Positions 34,600 to 45,437 of a stretch of 64,000 nucleotides of DNA are shown here, in pieces (within the stretch, counting starts at the first letter, position 1; each line of letters begins with the position of its first letter). The notes beneath the pieces are model-generated. The model searched no databases. It was not told the origin of the DNA and saw only the letters and a list, made by a program, of their open reading frames with translations. The position numbers were made by a program, and so were the translations under genes. The stretch comes from Orientallactaga sibirica. Its lineage: Eukaryota > Chordata > Mammalia > Rodentia > Dipodidae. The stretch covers positions 1,736,001 to 1,800,000 of the forward strand of contig JAEOAD010002183.1 in assembly GCA_036365145.1 (NCBI GenBank). Reading direction: 5' to 3'.

Positions 34600-35635
34600 T
34601 GAGCAGACTTCAAGGAGAAAAGGAATAATTCAAGAGAGAGAGAGAGAGAGAGAGATAATACAGAGGGACCCATAATTCTGAACATAAAGTAAAAATATGT
34701 TGCTGATATCACTGAACAAGGAAACATGGAGTGAGCCCATCTGGGAAGGAAGGGGGAGTCCAGTAATAAGACTCATTGACAAGGAATATTGGAATCAGTG
34801 TTATCATCAATGAGGAGGTAACAGGGAACACTGAGCTGGCACACCACCTGTTGACTACGAATCAAACAACACAGGCTACAGGAGAAAGAGGCTGGAGGCT
34901 GAAGAATAAGTCCAGAGTTCTTACAGATACACTGGTTTGAGCTGATATGACCTTGCCTCACATTGCAGTAGAATAGGGCAAGAGGGTTTGTGATCAAGCC
35001 TTCTTCTCAGATATTTCTATGACCTTTATTTCTGGATTCAATTGTTCACAACACTATTATATGTTATATGGCAACCACATGTGTTTAAATGTTCTTCTTA
35101 ATCTTGATAAGCATTTTAAAAGCCTATTTAGAAGTGAAAGATGATAATAAAATTGGATTAATTCTGAAGGTCTATTTAAAAGCCATTATAAGAGAATTAA
35201 CTGGAAAACCTGCTCTACCTGCCCCAACCATCAAAGACAGATCCACAACATAACACAATTACTTCCAAATAATATAAGATAACATCAAAACTGGTATTAT
35301 TTCAGTCAGGAAGCAAGGAGTATAATTATGCAAGCTGGTGTGATTTGTCTTGCAATAAACATGTTCAGCACATCCAGAAAGAAGCCTCCTTCTTAGTAGA
35401 GGTAGGTAGGTTTATTATTCCAAAATGAGTGAGCTGAAAACATCAAGAGACATTTTAAGAATGTTTGCTGTACTCAGGAGAGAAGGAACAAAAATGCAGG
35501 CAGGAGACTTGAACCCTTTACCCTTGCTCATGGAGCTGAGTCTTGACCTCCCTACCCACATAAACTAAGGTGAAACACATCCATAAACATCTGACTGCAG
35601 AGCGGGGGTTGTGCTGGGATGTTGAAGATGAAGAA
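34600..35635. other. Unique sequence with a short (GA)n
   Basis: A GA run lies at 34634-34654. No element recognised otherwise. Confidence 0.4.
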
Positions 35636-35639
35636 AAAG

Positions 35640-36441
35640 ATCGTTGCTATAGCTTGGATATGAGGTGTCTGCTCATGGGTTGAAGGCTTGGCTCCCAGTG
35701 CAGCAGCATTTACAGTGGGGTATGACTGGATCACGAGGGTTCTCATCCTGTCAGTGAAGGTCTTCATAATTGACAGCTTTGTTGGGAAGTGATAAAAAGA
35801 TTATGGCAGGCTGGAGGGATGGCTTAGCGGTTAAGGCACCTGCCTGCTAAGCCTAAGAACCCGGTTCCAATCTCCAGGTCCCATGTTTAGCCAGATGCAA
35901 AGTGATGCAAGGGCACAATGCTGCACTTACCCACAAGGGGTGCACGCATCTGGATTTTGTTCACAGCAGCTGAGAGACTGCTGGCGCGCCCAATCTCTAT
36001 CTGTCTCCCTCTCCCTCTGTCTGTCTCTCTCTGTGTCTCTCTCCAAAAAATAAATAAAATAATAAAAAAAAAGATTATGGCAGAGTCTAGATGGAGGAAT
36101 TTGTCATTGGGGGTATGTCTTTAAGGATGTATCTTGTCCTCTGCCCCTTCATCTCTCTCTCTCTCTCTGTCTCTCTGCCTCTCTGTCTCTCTCTCTCTCT
36201 TTCTCTCCTCTCCTGTCCTCTCCTCTGTCTCTCCCTCTCACTCCTTCCTGGTTTCCAAGAGGTTAGCATCTCTGCTATATCACACATGCTCTGCTAGGAC
36301 ATTCTCCCTCACTTCAGCTGCAAACAAATGGAGCATGCCAGCCAGGGATGTAAACCTCTGAAACATGAGCCAAAGTAAATCCTTTATCCTTTGAAATCAT
36401 TTCTCCTGAGTGTTTGTCACAGCAATGAAATCTGTCTAACA
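35640..36441 (+). mobile_element. MaLR LTR (MT-like), split by a SINE
   Basis: 'tgctatagcttggatatgag', 'gggttgaaggcttggctccc', then after the SINE 'tcattgggggtatgtcttta', 'acttcagctgcaaacaaatg', 'aaacatgagccaaagtaaat', end 'gtcacagcaatgaaatctgt'. A long CT-rich stretch (36147-36245) has expanded in the middle, producing meaningless Ser/Leu-rich ORFs. Confidence 0.88.
35811..36067 (+). mobile_element. tRNA-derived SINE, type II
   Basis: 'ggctggagggatggcttagc', type II body 'gttccaatctccaggtccca', 'gcaagggcacaatgctgcac'. The CTCF-like core is degraded to 'ccacaaggggtgca' (35931-35944). TSD 'aaaagattatggca' on both sides (35797-35810 and 36068-36081). Confidence 0.94.
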
Positions 36442-36704
36442 AATCCAAAGAGGACCACTCACCTTGGGAAAAAGACCTTTCTGAGGATAACTGTTGGGAC
36501 TAGTGGGACAAACTGAAAAGGCACTCTGTGTGCGGAGGCTACGTAGAGGAGGGTCAGAACAGAAATACAGGCAACTGCCATGAAGGACCATCTCCCAAAG
36601 ATTTGTTTTTAGTAGCTCTTTCCCATGTCCTTTCACATAAACAAAAAGCTTTTCACTTTTCCTACCTAAGATGGTTAAGCTCTGTCTTTCACATGCTCTG
36701 GCTT
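36442..36704. other. Unique sequence
   Basis: Nothing recognised. Confidence 0.4.
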
Positions 36705-36912
36705 TTCTTTCAGGACTGAGAACTGAACCTAAGGAACTTGTGCATGGTACGTGAGTACCCCATGCTGAGTTACATTCCTAGTCTTTAAAAAAAAAATTTA
36801 AGGCATTTCACTAAGTTTACAAAGCTGGCATTGAACCTTCTCTGTAGTCCAGGCAGGCCTTGAACTTGAATACCTAGGATTATAGGCCTGTGTCACTAAA
36901 CCCAACTGGGCC
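36705..36912 (-). mobile_element. B4-type SINE (ID plus B1)
   Basis: Reverse order: ID part 'gaactgaacctaaggaactt', 'ccccatgctgagttacattc', then B1-like 'ccaggcaggccttgaacttg', 'aggattataggcctgtgtca'. Confidence 0.75.
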
Positions 36913-36929
36913 ATGTCTTTGAGGCCAGA

Positions 36930-37370
36930 AGGAAATCACTGGAGGAGGGTCATAAGGATGATGGTGGGTCGTGGCCCCTCTAAAGATACAATGAACTCGT
37001 AACTCTAGACACCTATGAATGGCTAGATTTGCATTGATGTCCTCTCATTCAGATGAGATCCTGTGAGATGAGGAACATACTAATCCAATTCTTGTAAGAG
37101 ATAAATTCAGACAGACACACGGGGAGAAGGTCACGTCAAAATGAAAAGAGAGATTGGAATGACACATCTGTAAACCAAGGGAGACCAAGGATTCCAGCAA
37201 TCATGAGAGCTAGAACAAGGCAGAAAGTTTCTTTCCCCAAAGTCTTCAGAGAGAGCATAGATCTGGTAACACCTTGACTTTGAACTTTTAGCCTCCAGAA
37301 CTCTGAGACCATAGAGAGCTGTTTTATTTAGACTACTCAGTTTGTGGTTCCAGCAGATAAAGGACATGAA
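36930..37370 (+). mobile_element. MLT1-like MaLR LTR
   Basis: 'gagattggaatgacacatct', 'aaaccaagggagaccaagga', 'ttccagcaatcatgagagct', 'aacaccttgactttgaactt' with 'agcctccagaactctgagac' and 'cagtttgtggttccag' follow the classic mammalian MLT1 3' half. An old insertion. Confidence 0.78.
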
Positions 37371-37797
37371 GAACACTCCACGCACACCCCACAGAGATAG
37401 CAATGAAATGAGGGGAGCACCTGAGAAGCCCCAGAGCCTCCTTGTGTCTCAGTCTGTCCAAAGCGATGGGACTGTAGTGGAGGGGAATAGGGTTCCTTAT
37501 GTGTGCTATGTGGAGAAGGTTTCCCTTTGCCTTGCCCCTGAGCGTTTACGGCACTGACACGCCATCCCGCCAAGCAGTGCTTTTGCTGGAAGGAAGAGAG
37601 TTTTCCTTGAACCCTTGTTCAGGCCCATTTCAAAATCTCCTCAAAAACTGGCTCCAGCTGGCAATGGAGTTAGAAGAGAAGGTTAAGTGTTAGGTGACTT
37701 GAAGCCTAACACTTGACAGCTCCAGATATATATATGTGAAATGGAATTTTCCCAAAGTCAGGAAAGTCTCAGGAAAGGTAGGGAAGCTACAGAATTT
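37371..37797. other. Unique sequence
   Basis: Nothing recognised. Overlapping 60-78 codon frames on both strands are unsupported. Confidence 0.35.
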
Positions 37798-37809
37798 GAA
37801 GTTTTCTTT

Positions 37810-38057
37810 TTAAAAAAATGAATTAAGAACTTCTGTGAAGCAAACACTTTTTAATTAAATTTATTTATTTATTTTATTTACTTGAGAGAGAAAGAGGAAG
37901 ATAGAAAGAAAGAGAATGGGCCCACCAGGTCCATTAGCCACTGCAAATGAACACCAGATGTATGCGCCACCTTGTGTATATCATTTATGTAGGTACTGGG
38001 GAATCAAACCTGGTTCCTTAGTCTTTGCAAGCAAGTGCCTTAACCACTTCTCTAGCT
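37810..38057 (-). mobile_element. tRNA-derived SINE, type I
   Basis: T/A-rich tail, 'ttgagagagaaagaggaaga', 'acaccagatgtatgcgccac', head complement 'aaccacttctctagctc'. TSD 'gaagttttcttt' at 37798-37809 and from 38059. Confidence 0.9.
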
Positions 38058-38276
38058 CTGAAGTTTTCTTTATTCTCAGTGTTTATATACCTCACAGAAA
38101 TGGCTAAAGCTTAAATGGTGTCACTATGGTCCACAGTTGGTGTTACATAATGGGATTATTATATCTCCTCGGGCTCACAGAGGAGTGGTATGGTTTCTGT
38201 TGGCTCACCCCATGGCCTCCCCCAGCATTGAGGCTCACCATAGACATCTCTGGGAAGGGTAGTGAAGGGGCTTTTT

Positions 38277-38531
38277 TTTTTTTTTTGAGAGAGAGAGACA
38301 GAGAGAGAGGGAGAGGAAGACATAGAGATGGACTCACCAGCAGCCTCTCAGCTGCTGCTAATGAAATCCAGATGTGTGCACCCCCTTGTGGTCAAGTGCG
38401 GCATTGCACCCTTGCATTACTTTGCATCTGGCTAAATGTGGGACCTGGAGAAGGAATCGCTGGAGATTGGAACCAGTGTTCTTAGGCTTAGGAGGCAGGC
38501 GCCTTAACCACTAGGCAATCTCTCCAGCCCC
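38277..38531 (-). mobile_element. tRNA-derived SINE, type II
   Basis: Reverse type II copy: 'cagcagcctctcagctgctg', 'gatgtgtgcacccccttgtg', 'gattggaaccagtgttctta', head complement 'ggcaatctctccagcccc'. TSD 'tgaaggggcttttt' at 38263-38276 and 38532-38545. Its CTCF-like core (38379-38392, minus) has one change, 'ccacaagggggtgc'. Confidence 0.94.
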
Positions 38532-38684
38532 TGAAGGGGCTTTTTTAAATGAAATGGCCCAGTTGGGTGACTTAGTCTTCACATTACTATCTTTAGATTA
38601 AATGCCAGTTCTCAGGAGAACCATGAAGCTCAGCTCATTTGCTGAACCCCTTCTGTGCCAAGCACCAGGTGTTTCTCTGCAATT

Positions 38685-38995
38685 TGTGTGTGTGTGCAAG
38701 TATGTACGCATGTTGGTATGTGTGAGGACAGATGTGTGTGCAGGTGTGTGTGGAGGCCAGAGGCTGATGTCTGGGGTCTTCCCTCATCACTTTCCACCTT
38801 ACTCTATGACACAGGGTCTTTTGCTGAATCAATCTTGTCATGCTCACCAATTTGGATAGATTTGCTTTCCAGTGTGACCCAGGGATTCCTTGTGTTCACC
38901 TCTCTAGCACTGGTATTACAGACACACGCCACTGCACCCAGTATTTTACGTGAGTGCTGGGGAGCTCACTCATGTCATGGCCATGCCCTGCTCAA
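38685..38995 (-). mobile_element. B3/RSINE1-type SINE
   Basis: TG-rich tail ('gtgtgtgtgcaagtatgtac'), 'gtggaggccagaggctgatg', 'tctatgacacagggtctttt', 'tagcactggtattacagaca', 'attttacgtgagtgctgggg'. Confidence 0.82.
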
Positions 38996-39110
38996 CTCAC
39001 AGCTGGCTGTCTGCCCTGGAGCTTGAGTTGAGGCCAGCTCTTGCCGCAACCATGACGTGAGTATTTGTGTACGGGAGCTGTTCACTTTGGGGAATTCTCA
39101 CCTTATCTTA
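38985..39110. repeat. Dispersed duplicate, copy 1
   Basis: From 'ccctgctcaactcacagctg' to 'tcactttggggaattctcac'. About three quarters identical by eye to 40437-40561 in the same orientation: both hold 'gaggccagctc'/'aaggccagctc', 'tgccgcaac'/'tgctgcaac' and 'ggggaattct'/'tgggaattct'. Confidence 0.7.
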
Positions 39111-40436
39111 TGCTGTCTCATCTCATTGTCATTATCAAAGCAGATTCAGGAATGTCCTTACTCCATATATACTGTGATGTTCAGAGATCCACGGAAGTTC
39201 CCAAGATGCTAACTGGTAGAACCAAAGCTGAAATCTTGCTACTTCCCTCCGAGAATCTGTTTGCACTGTCATGATATTTAATATGAACTATGACCCTTAC
39301 CATGGCCAAAACACATCTTTGTAAGATACCTGCACTTTGTATATGGTTGGCCTCATTTGACTCTTGTTTTCTGGTTCCAAAACCCTCACCTATTCTATAG
39401 CTGCCTGTATCCTGTTCACACCTTCTTGGGAAAAGTTGCCAGGCTTTTAGAATTGCATCTTCTATGTTAGGAATTGAGTCAGTCACACTCAGATGAAGCC
39501 CTTTGTCCTCCATGTAGAGGAAGTCCAAGTCTCTGGGGAGTCTCTGGAGCTCGGCCAAAGTGACCTTTCACCAGGAAACGCCCCTTTATGGAGCCCAGGG
39601 GCAGAGCTGGCTCGCTGCTCTTTGGCTGAAACTACTCTCCTCTCTTTGAAAACCATCTTCCCCACCCTCCACCCCGGCAACTCCTGCTAGGCATCTGGTA
39701 AGTCTTATTAGGAACTGCTTCTCCAGGAAGTTTACCCTCCCCTTCCTGATGGGCCTGGGTCCACATTGTACAGGCACTGTCTTCATTTAGCACACTTGCC
39801 CTTTAGACAACTTTCTCCTGCTAACCTATGAGCTATTAGTAGAAATGTACTCCTCTAAGAATCTCCAGTGCTCTAAACTTTTAGTAAGTGTTGAGTGAAA
39901 ACTTAGTCAAGGTGGCTACTCCAGGCATTCATGGGGAATACAAGAGTAGAGTTTCCATCTAGAGTTCACAGGCTTCTCCCATCTTAGCTTCTAGAAACTT
40001 CTCCCGACTTCCCCTTCTCCTCCAACCACTTTGGTGCAATGATAACAGAAATACCTTGAGAAATTCACCTTCATCTATGAAGTGGGAAGATTCAGAGGAG
40101 GTCACCTCCTTTGTGCTCCTCCTTCAGACTGAGAGCAAGGGTCCCCTAGGAAGGAAGGAATCACACCTGGCAACATGTATTTCAGGAAGTTATATGTAAA
40201 GTGCTCATGGTTAGGGAAAAAAAAACTTAGGATTCTGCCTTCACATTATACAATGTGTATGTGCGCCCATCATTTGGCCCAGGTATTTCCAAAAGATAGC
40301 ATAAAGGTAGCCTGAAAACCCTGTGCTAGCCCTACACTGTCACAGTGAAGAATCCGATGCTGAGAAAGGAATCCATCTCCTTGGAGCAACAAGACAGTCC
40401 AAAGGGGGACAGAGTGGGCGCACGGCTGCCTGCCTT
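39111..40436. other. Unique sequence, repeat-poor
   Basis: No SINE, LINE or LTR recognised. A 125-codon minus frame (39181-39558) is the longest open frame here, without a recognisable domain. Confidence 0.35.
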
Positions 40437-40561
40437 GCCCTGTTCAGCCTGCAGCTTGCTGTCTGCTCTGTGCCATACCTGGAGCCTGAGTCAAGGCCAG
40501 CTCCTGCTGCAACTGTGAACTGGTTTGTCTACTTGGGCTATTCACTTTTGGGAATTCTTAC
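40437..40561. repeat. Dispersed duplicate, copy 2
   Basis: Partner of 38985-39110, about 1.45 kb downstream. Similarity begins at 'gccctgttcagcc' and ends after 'gggaattcttacc'. Not recognised as a known repeat. Confidence 0.7.
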
Positions 40562-43209
40562 CTGAAGGTCACATCTGTGTTGCACAGCTGCCTCAGGGTG
40601 GCAATGGAGCCTTCTGCTCACAAAACTCACAAGTTTTCATGGAGTACTACTGCCCTGAGCTCACTTTCTCCCTCTGTAGTCTTTCTCTGTTTACATGTTA
40701 TGCAAAAAGTCACGACTCAGTATGTGAAGCATACTGGAGCTGGCATTGATAGCCAGACACTGAAGGTTGGCGTCCTTGATCTTGCCATTACACAGGGTAT
40801 TTATTCTCTCGACGTCCTGTTTTCCTTACCTAAACAATAAAAACAAGAATAGCCTGCTTTTCAGCCTGTTGTGATGAAAGCTATGCTTATCCACCCAAGC
40901 TACATATCAGAATTTCCTGGGGAACCTTAAAAATGTCAATCCCTGGCTCACTCACATGAATTAAATCAAACTCTTTGAAGAATGGGTCCAAGCGTTGGCA
41001 TTTTGAAGTTCCCAAGGTGACTTGCAGGTGTACACTCGGAGGTCACATATCATTAGAGATAATCCGTATAACCTGGAGACACACTGTTTTCAAAATATAA
41101 CACGCTACTGATAAATAATCCCAGTGTTACTATTGTCTGAATCTTTCTCCAAGAAAGGAAATCACTGGCTGAAATACCCAACTTGCACACCATAAGCACA
41201 TGTCAGTGATCCATCGGCAGTCTCTACACTGCTCAGTGAGTCAAGAGAGTGACTTGGAACAGGCAGTTCTGAGGACCCAAGTGCTTTAAATATGTGATTG
41301 TGCTCACTAACATCCTCAGTGCATGACTTCTCACTGGGCACACTCCATCCACCTGGGTCTGTGCCAATGGAAACATTTCCAGTTGAAGCCCAGTGCCCTC
41401 ATTTCCAGTACTAATGGTCTCCTGGGAGGCAGCTGCAAGCTTTTGCATCCCGAGTAACCTTGGTTCTGCAGTAAATAAATGATAGCTGGTCCCAGCAGGT
41501 CACCTAACAAGCAGCCCCAGGCAGTTGTGGCTGGTGGCTTAAGCCATAGAGACAATGCCCTTGGTGCCAATGAGAAGGTTATAAAGTTGGCCATGATACC
41601 CTTTATAGTTACCATAGTTTGTCTATTGTCCAGAGGGACTGGTTTTGGCTGCTTTAGGGCCATGCATGATAAGCTTAATTAGGGTGAGAGGAGAGCCAGA
41701 GGGCCCTTCAGTACCCCAGGCCAGGAGGTGAGGGAATGAGTGTGAATAAGCGACATCAGTAGACAGTTCCCAAGCTCCATTTTAGGTCACAGAGCCTTTC
41801 TTTTCTCAAATTTTGCTTTGAATGTTGTTAGCAGGAGAGAATACTGTAGGACAATGTTTCTATGGTTTAGGTGGAAGGGCTAGATTCAGCTCCCAGACAA
41901 ATATTTAAACATCTCTCCAATTGGTACATTTTGCTTCCAAAGCAGGGCCAGAATCCTTAGGATAAGATGCATGACTGCCAGTGGGCATGCCAGGCATTCC
42001 ATATCAGGACACCAAAATCTCCCCCAGAGAAGCAAGAAGGATCCTCCTAACCTCCCGTCAGGTCACCCCCGACTTCAAGCCCTATTGGGAGTTCCGATCA
42101 TCCCTTGATGTGTGTGGCCACCAAACCTGGTTCTCACCCAGCAGTGGGCATCTTTGCAGCTCATCTTGCCACAGATAAGTTGGTACCTCTCTCTGCTCAG
42201 CCCCAGGCTTTAGGAACCACATTCTCCCGTAAGCCTCCCATAAACCATGTGCCAGAAGCTTCTGGTCTTCAACTTCCATGTTCCTTCCTTCAGTAAGCCT
42301 TTTCTTGCTCTCTGTACAAGCTCCTGACTCCTGAACCCCTCACAGTCAGAATTTCTAACACTTGTCAGTCTTTGTTCAAAAAGAAATGCTACAGGCTGAC
42401 AATATTTAATAGCTTTTACCTCCCCCTCCCAAGAGATGGAGCAATTGCTAATACTTCAGAGCATAGCAGGGTGGGGCTTGATTTGCCACTTCCATAAACT
42501 ATTTCTGAAGGCTTTATTTTATTGTCAGTGGCAAACTAATTGTAGGCAAGAGCAGTTATTAAGGTTTCATTTAGGTAGTGTCATTTTTAGCTTCCCTAAA
42601 AGGACCCTGGGCCCATTTTGTGATCCAGAATTGTACTGATCTGGAATAGCTCTGTGATTTGGAGGAAGTTGTTTCCAATAGCCATAACCACAGGTTTTCT
42701 TGGCAAGTGGATCCAAGATGCTCACAGCATCTTGCTGTTTCCATTCCAAGCTTCCGACCTGTAGAATTGACTCCATATTCTGACTCTGCCACAGCATTTC
42801 CACTTTAGTTGAACTCCCTACAAAAAGGCATTTGCTGGGTTTTCCTAGTTTTGCTTGTGTCTTTTCTATGGGCAGTGCAAGTCATTGGTTGATTAATTAA
42901 AAGCACACAGATGCTCCCAGAGCTTGGCTGTCCACAGTATTGTGATAACTACAATCTACTGGTTAGGTGTTCTCTTCACCATGCTCTGTGAGCCCTGCGT
43001 TTCTGAGGTTATTTCACTATCTCTAAATTATAGATAATTCTATTGTGATTAAATCCTTCCAAATTTCCTGAACCAGGCAAATATTTGTTCTATTACCAAG
43101 AGTCAAAAATGCTACATATATTTCCTACCCTTGAAATTGACACACCTTTATGAAGTTTCACATAATTTCTATGTACTTCTTTCTCAATATTCTTATTTTT
43201 ACTTACTGG
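40562..43209. other. Unique sequence, longest repeat-free stretch
   Basis: About 2.6 kb with no interspersed repeat I can recognise and few simple repeats. Open frames up to 110 codons (41331-41663, minus) overlap frames on the other strand and show no domain. Candidate regulatory or conserved DNA only by its lack of insertions. Confidence 0.35.
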
Positions 43210-43409
43210 ATTTTTGCCCATATATGTGTGCATGACATGCATCTGTGTATCCGTGTTTGTATGTGTGTGGATGCTCATGTGAGTACACATGCATATGCCA
43301 GCCAGAGGTACTTCAGGTGTCTTCCTTAATCTTTCTCCATCTTATTTTTTATTTATTTATTTATTTATTTTTTTGGAGAGAGACACAGAGATAGACAAAG
43401 AGAGAGGGA

Positions 43410-43556
43410 GAAGCCAGGCATGGTAGCGCATGCCTTTAATCCCAGCACTTGGGAGGAAAAGGTAGTAGGATCGCCATGAGTTCAAGGCCACCTTGAGACT
43501 ACTTCGTCAATTCCAGGTCAGCCTGAGCTAGAGACCCTACCTCAAAAAAACAAAAA
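43410..43556 (+). mobile_element. B1 SINE nested in a type II SINE
   Basis: 'agccaggcatggtagcgcat', 'gcctttaatcccagcacttg', 'gtcaattccaggtcagcctg' and 'gagaccctacctcaaaaaa'. Flanked by 'aaagagagaggg' (43398-43409) and 'aaagagagaggg' (43554-43565). Confidence 0.94.
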
Positions 43557-43630
43557 GAGAGAGGGGTGCAGAGAGAGAGAATGGGTATGCCAGAAGCCTC
43601 TCAGCCCTTGTGAACGAATTCCAGATGTGT

Positions 43631-43644
43631 GCGCCCCCTTGTGG
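43631..43644 (-). promoter_or_regulatory. CTCF-core-like motif in type II SINE
   Basis: Minus-strand 'ccacaagggggcgc', identical to the motif at 4330-4343 and at the homologous place in the SINE. Confidence 0.55.
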
Positions 43645-43837
43645 GCGAGTGTGGCATTGCACCCTTGCATCACTGTGCTAAACGTAGGACCTGGAGATTG
43701 GAACCAGCGTTCTTAGGCTTAGCAGGCAGACACCTTAACCGCTAAGCCATCTCTCCAGGCCTCCATCTTATTTTTTGAGACAGGGTCTCTCACTGAGTCC
43801 AGAGTTTACTGATTTGGCTAGACTCGCTGTTAGCAAG

Positions 43838-43980
43838 ACTCTGCTTCCCAGCACTAGAGCTGTAGGAGTGGGACTCTACCTCCCCAGCACTGGAATCGCA
43901 GGAGTGTGACTCTACCACCCTAGCACTGGGATTTCAGGAGTGTGACTCTGCCTCCCCAGCACTGGGATCACAGGAGTGTG
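43838..43980. repeat. Four tandem units of 36 bp inside a SINE
   Basis: Units start at 43838, 43873, 43909 and 43945, each opening 'actct' and holding 'cccagcactgg' and 'caggagtgtg' or variants. A single such segment is normal for this SINE, so the array is a local expansion. Confidence 0.92.
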
Positions 43981-44096
43981 CAGGCACCCAGCATTTACAT
44001 GGATAATGGAATCCAAACCCAGATTCTCAGGCTTGTGCAGCAGCAAGTGCTGTACCCTCTGAGCCATCTCCCCAGCCCCATACTTATATGTTTACT

Positions 44097-45065
44097 TTTT
44101 ATTGACAGCTCCCATACATATAGACAATATAACATGATCATAGTGCCTTCCCAACACTTTCCCTTTTCCCACTCTCAAATCTGCCCCCCACTTTATCCCT
44201 TATTTTCAACTATTCTCTTGTCTATTTTGATGTCATCAATTTTCCCTTTCATTATGCAGGTCTTGTGTACCATGGCCACTTTGTTTCTGGAAAACAGTGT
44301 TGTCAGCATTCCTCCCCTTCCTCTGGCTCTTATATTATTTCTGCCACCTCTTCTGCAATTGTTCTTGAGCTTTGGAGGATGTGATGGAGAAATTTCATTT
44401 ACTGAGTAACATTCCACATTCACTTCTCAGCACTTTGGTGAGTTTTGAGTCACCTCAGTGGTCACCACCATCTGAAAAGAGAAGCTTCTCTGTTGGGGTG
44501 ACTTTCTATCTCACCCTACATCGAGTGTAAAGCTAGGTCCCTCTGTTGCACTGGGTTTGGCTCAGCTGGTTAGGCTGGTAGATGTGCTTTTAAGGTAAGC
44601 TGTGCTGGATGTTGTGTTGGAGAGAGATGGTGTTCTGAGATCTCCAGTGGTTCCCAGTGCTGGTGGATGGGGAGGGAAGTTGTACAAAACTGTCTGAAGT
44701 TGTTCTGTAGCTGGTTAGCTGGCCCCTGACAGCTGGTTTATCTATTTTCTTTTTCAGGTGTTTTGGTTTTTCATCACTGTGTGAGCAGAGACTCCCTTCC
44801 CAGTAGTTCTCTCAGTGGATCAGGCAGATCCCAGAGAGTAGAGGCTCCTCCCAGCAGCCTCTGGCTGGAATCTGATCTTTGCTGATGGTATGACTGCTGG
44901 AGGCTGCAGCTGCCTCCTGCTTCTCTGCAGGGCTCTTCCCTGCATTCATAATTCCTTATACACCTCCACTTTTTGGAAGAAGAGCATATTCTGTGTCATC
45001 TTGCCTCTTTTTCTTTGGGCTTTTTTTGGCAAGGTGCCTGTTCTACCATCTTAATCAAAAGTCTC
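44097..45065 (-). mobile_element. Mini-L1 of a second subfamily, both ends present
   Basis: Minus strand. Its 5' end near 45065 reads 'gattaagatggtagaacagg' and keeps the AAGATGG box. Its last 400 bp (44100-44510) match the 3'UTR also seen at 53409-54726 and 58007-58980 ('agaagcttctcttttcagat', 'tattgacagctcccatac'). The roughly 550 bp between is 5'UTR-like and not shared with those 3'UTR copies. No ORF1 or ORF2 sequence. A 7-bp TSD, 'gtttact', lies at 44090-44096 and 45066-45072, so the 0.97-kb unit was inserted whole. Confidence 0.75.
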
Positions 45066-45072
45066 GTTTACT

Positions 45073-45437
45073 GTTTTTGTGCCCATTTTAATGATAGAAA
45101 GACTGACTACACAAGAGTTACTTTTTGTAAGTGAGCAAATGATCAAATTCCTCACAGCCATGAAATAGCACAGTCTAGCAACTCAAGCAACTAACTTTAA
45201 GCTCAATTACTTAACTACTTTAAGCTCAAATGCTTAACTACTCTCCTATGCTAATCTACTGTGCCTCCTTGTACTATGTTACATTTGAGTTATTATATCT
45301 ATTATAGTTGTAATCATGATGAGTTATATACTTGATTATCAAATTATGGTCCAGATTCATGGGAATATATTTCTTAGCATTATTTAGTTTTCATCACATA
45401 GTTCCCTAACAAAAACATTTATAACTATGTGTGCATG
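45073..45437. other. Unique AT-rich sequence
   Basis: Contains a small imperfect duplication around 45196-45245 ('tttaagctcaattacttaac' / 'tttaagctcaaatgcttaac'). Otherwise nothing recognised. Confidence 0.45.

Larger units (their letters stand above)
43351..43760 (-). mobile_element. tRNA-derived SINE, type II, split by a B1
   Basis: Tail TTTA repeats, 'ggagagagacacagagatag', then after the B1 'agagagagaatgggtatgcc', 'gcctctcagcccttgtgaac', 'ttggaaccagcgttcttagg' and head complement 'gctaagccatctctccag'. Confidence 0.93.
43212..44086 (-). mobile_element. B3/RSINE1-type SINE split by a SINE nest
   Basis: Tail part 43212-43348 ('catatatgtgtgcatgacat', 'agccagaggtacttcaggtg') and body part 43767-44086 ('ttttgagacagggtctctca', 'gattctcaggcttgtgcagc', 'ctgagccatctccccagccc'). 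The words 'ctccatcttatttttt' on both sides of the insert (43335-43350 and 43761-43776) are its TSD. The body holds a four-fold 36-bp tandem repeat. Confidence 0.9.

Noticed and set aside
39181..39558. 125-codon minus-strand frame as a host gene
   Set aside because: No recognisable domain, start context or splice sites, and competing frames overlap on the other strand; left as unique sequence.
44193..44409. Plus-strand 155-codon frame (43942-44409) and minus-strand frame over the same DNA
   Set aside because: It crosses from a SINE tandem array into an L1 3'UTR; a chimeric frame without biological meaning.
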